In this document: in pieces, positions 63,401-64,000 of the stretch
Position numbering within the stretch: the first letter of the stretch is position 1
How the letters are laid out: each line of letters begins with the position of its first letter
Origin: Gigantopelta aegis
Taxonomy: Eukaryota; Mollusca; Gastropoda; Neomphalida; Peltospiridae
Length of the DNA: 64,000 bases
Direction: 5' to 3'
NCBI RefSeq assembly: GCF_016097555.1
Contig: NC_054706.1
Span: 76,768,754 to 76,832,753, forward strand
Made by a program: the position numbers and the translations under genes
Notes under the pieces: model-generated
What the model saw: only the letters and a program-made list of their open reading frames with translations
The model's database searches: none
Told to the model about the DNA's origin: nothing

Positions 63401-64000
63401 TGACCACTCAGGTGTAAAGACTTGACCACACAGGTGTAAAGACCACTGTAATAAACTGACCACACAGGTGTAAAGACCACTGTAATAAACTGACCACACA
63501 GGTGTAAAGACCACTGTAATAAACTGACCACACAGGTGTAAAGACGACTGTAATAAACTGACCACACAGGTGTAAAGACCGCTGTAATAAACTGACCACA
63601 CAGGTGTAAAGACCGCTGTAATAAACTGATCACACAGGTGTAAAGACCGCTGTAATAAACTGACCACACAGGTGTAAAGACCGATGTAATAAACTGACCA
63701 CACAGGTGTAAAGACCTGTCCACACAGGTGTAAAGACCTGACCACACAGGTGTAAAGACCACTGTAATAAACTAACCACACAGGTGTAAAGACATGACCA
63801 CACAGGTGTAAAGACCTGACCACACAGGTGTAAAGACCACTGTAATAAAATGACCACACAGGTGTAAAGACCTGACCACACAGGTGTAAAGACCACTGTA
63901 ATAAACTGACCACACAGGTGTAAAGACCACTGTAATAAACTGACCACACAGGTGTAAAGACCTGACCACACAGGTGTAAAGACGACTGTAATAAACTGAC
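60497..64000. repeat. 34/22-bp satellite array, continuing past the window
   Basis: The long unit (34 bp) is ACTGACCACACAGGTGTAAA plus GACCGCTGTAATAA; the short unit (22 bp) lacks the 12-bp GCTGTAATAAAC part. More than 100 units are present. Variants (CGACTG, CCACTG, AAATACC, GGCCACAC) are ordered: a 204-bp block (six units) is repeated at about 60890 and 61094, and a block with TGATCACAC recurs 597 bp apart (63031 and 63628). All three minus frames are open for hundreds of codons, a property of the unit and not evidence of a gene. Confidence 0.97.

Noticed and set aside
60446-63949. Minus-strand open frames of 781-972 codons as giant repeat proteins
   Set aside because: They are overlapping frames through one satellite whose unit lacks stops on that strand; no start context, splice site or domain supports a gene.

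Overview
The window is eukaryotic, repeat-rich DNA from a lophotrochozoan animal, most likely a gastropod mollusc. That assignment rests on intron-split metazoan genes and on dense tRNA-headed SINEs of a type I associate from memory with gastropod genomes; it is inference, not a database result. No virus-like, CRISPR, operon-type bacterial or rRNA/tRNA features were found.

Host genes. (1) 4058-12106, plus strand: a six-exon orthologue of CYBC1/EROS, the ER chaperone of the NOX2 cytochrome b558. (2) 21703-21909, plus: an orphan 3'-terminal coding exon with stop and AATAAA, not identified. (3) 26259-26786, minus: intronless coding region of GEMIN6 (SMN complex). (4) 26844-33062, minus: two-exon MED9 (Mediator), whose stop lies only 57 nt upstream of the GEMIN6 start on the same strand. 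(5) 40064-47908, minus: five coding exons of RPS2 (uS5). (6) 53569-58938, plus: six coding exons of an SDR9C-type membrane short-chain dehydrogenase (RDH/17-beta-HSD6-like). All exon joins were checked for splice sites and reading phase by eye.

Repeats. Tandem arrays: 87 bp x4 (601-948), about 41 bp (6474-7000), 61 bp (7340-8851), 85 bp (10008-10770), 83 bp x about 66 (15818-21270), 54 bp x3 (22877-23036), 122 bp x2.7 (53733-54060) and a 34/22-bp satellite from 60497 to the window end. Two arrays (in CYBC1 and in the SDR gene) were seeded across an exon-intron 5' splice site; two others are internal expansions of dispersed elements. Mobile elements: two Tc1/mariner elements with damaged transposases, hAT-like, pogo-like, Mutator/foldback-like and other MITEs with visible TIRs and target duplications, a TIR element family that carries a RecQ-like helicase fragment, a 5'-truncated non-LTR element nested in a SINE, and about 24 SINE copies with three different tRNA-like heads on related bodies.

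The genes have no evident common pathway; the notable arrangement is MED9-GEMIN6. The most unusual structures are the donor-spanning minisatellites, which place up to ten consensus 5' splice sites in a row after CYBC1 exon 4.
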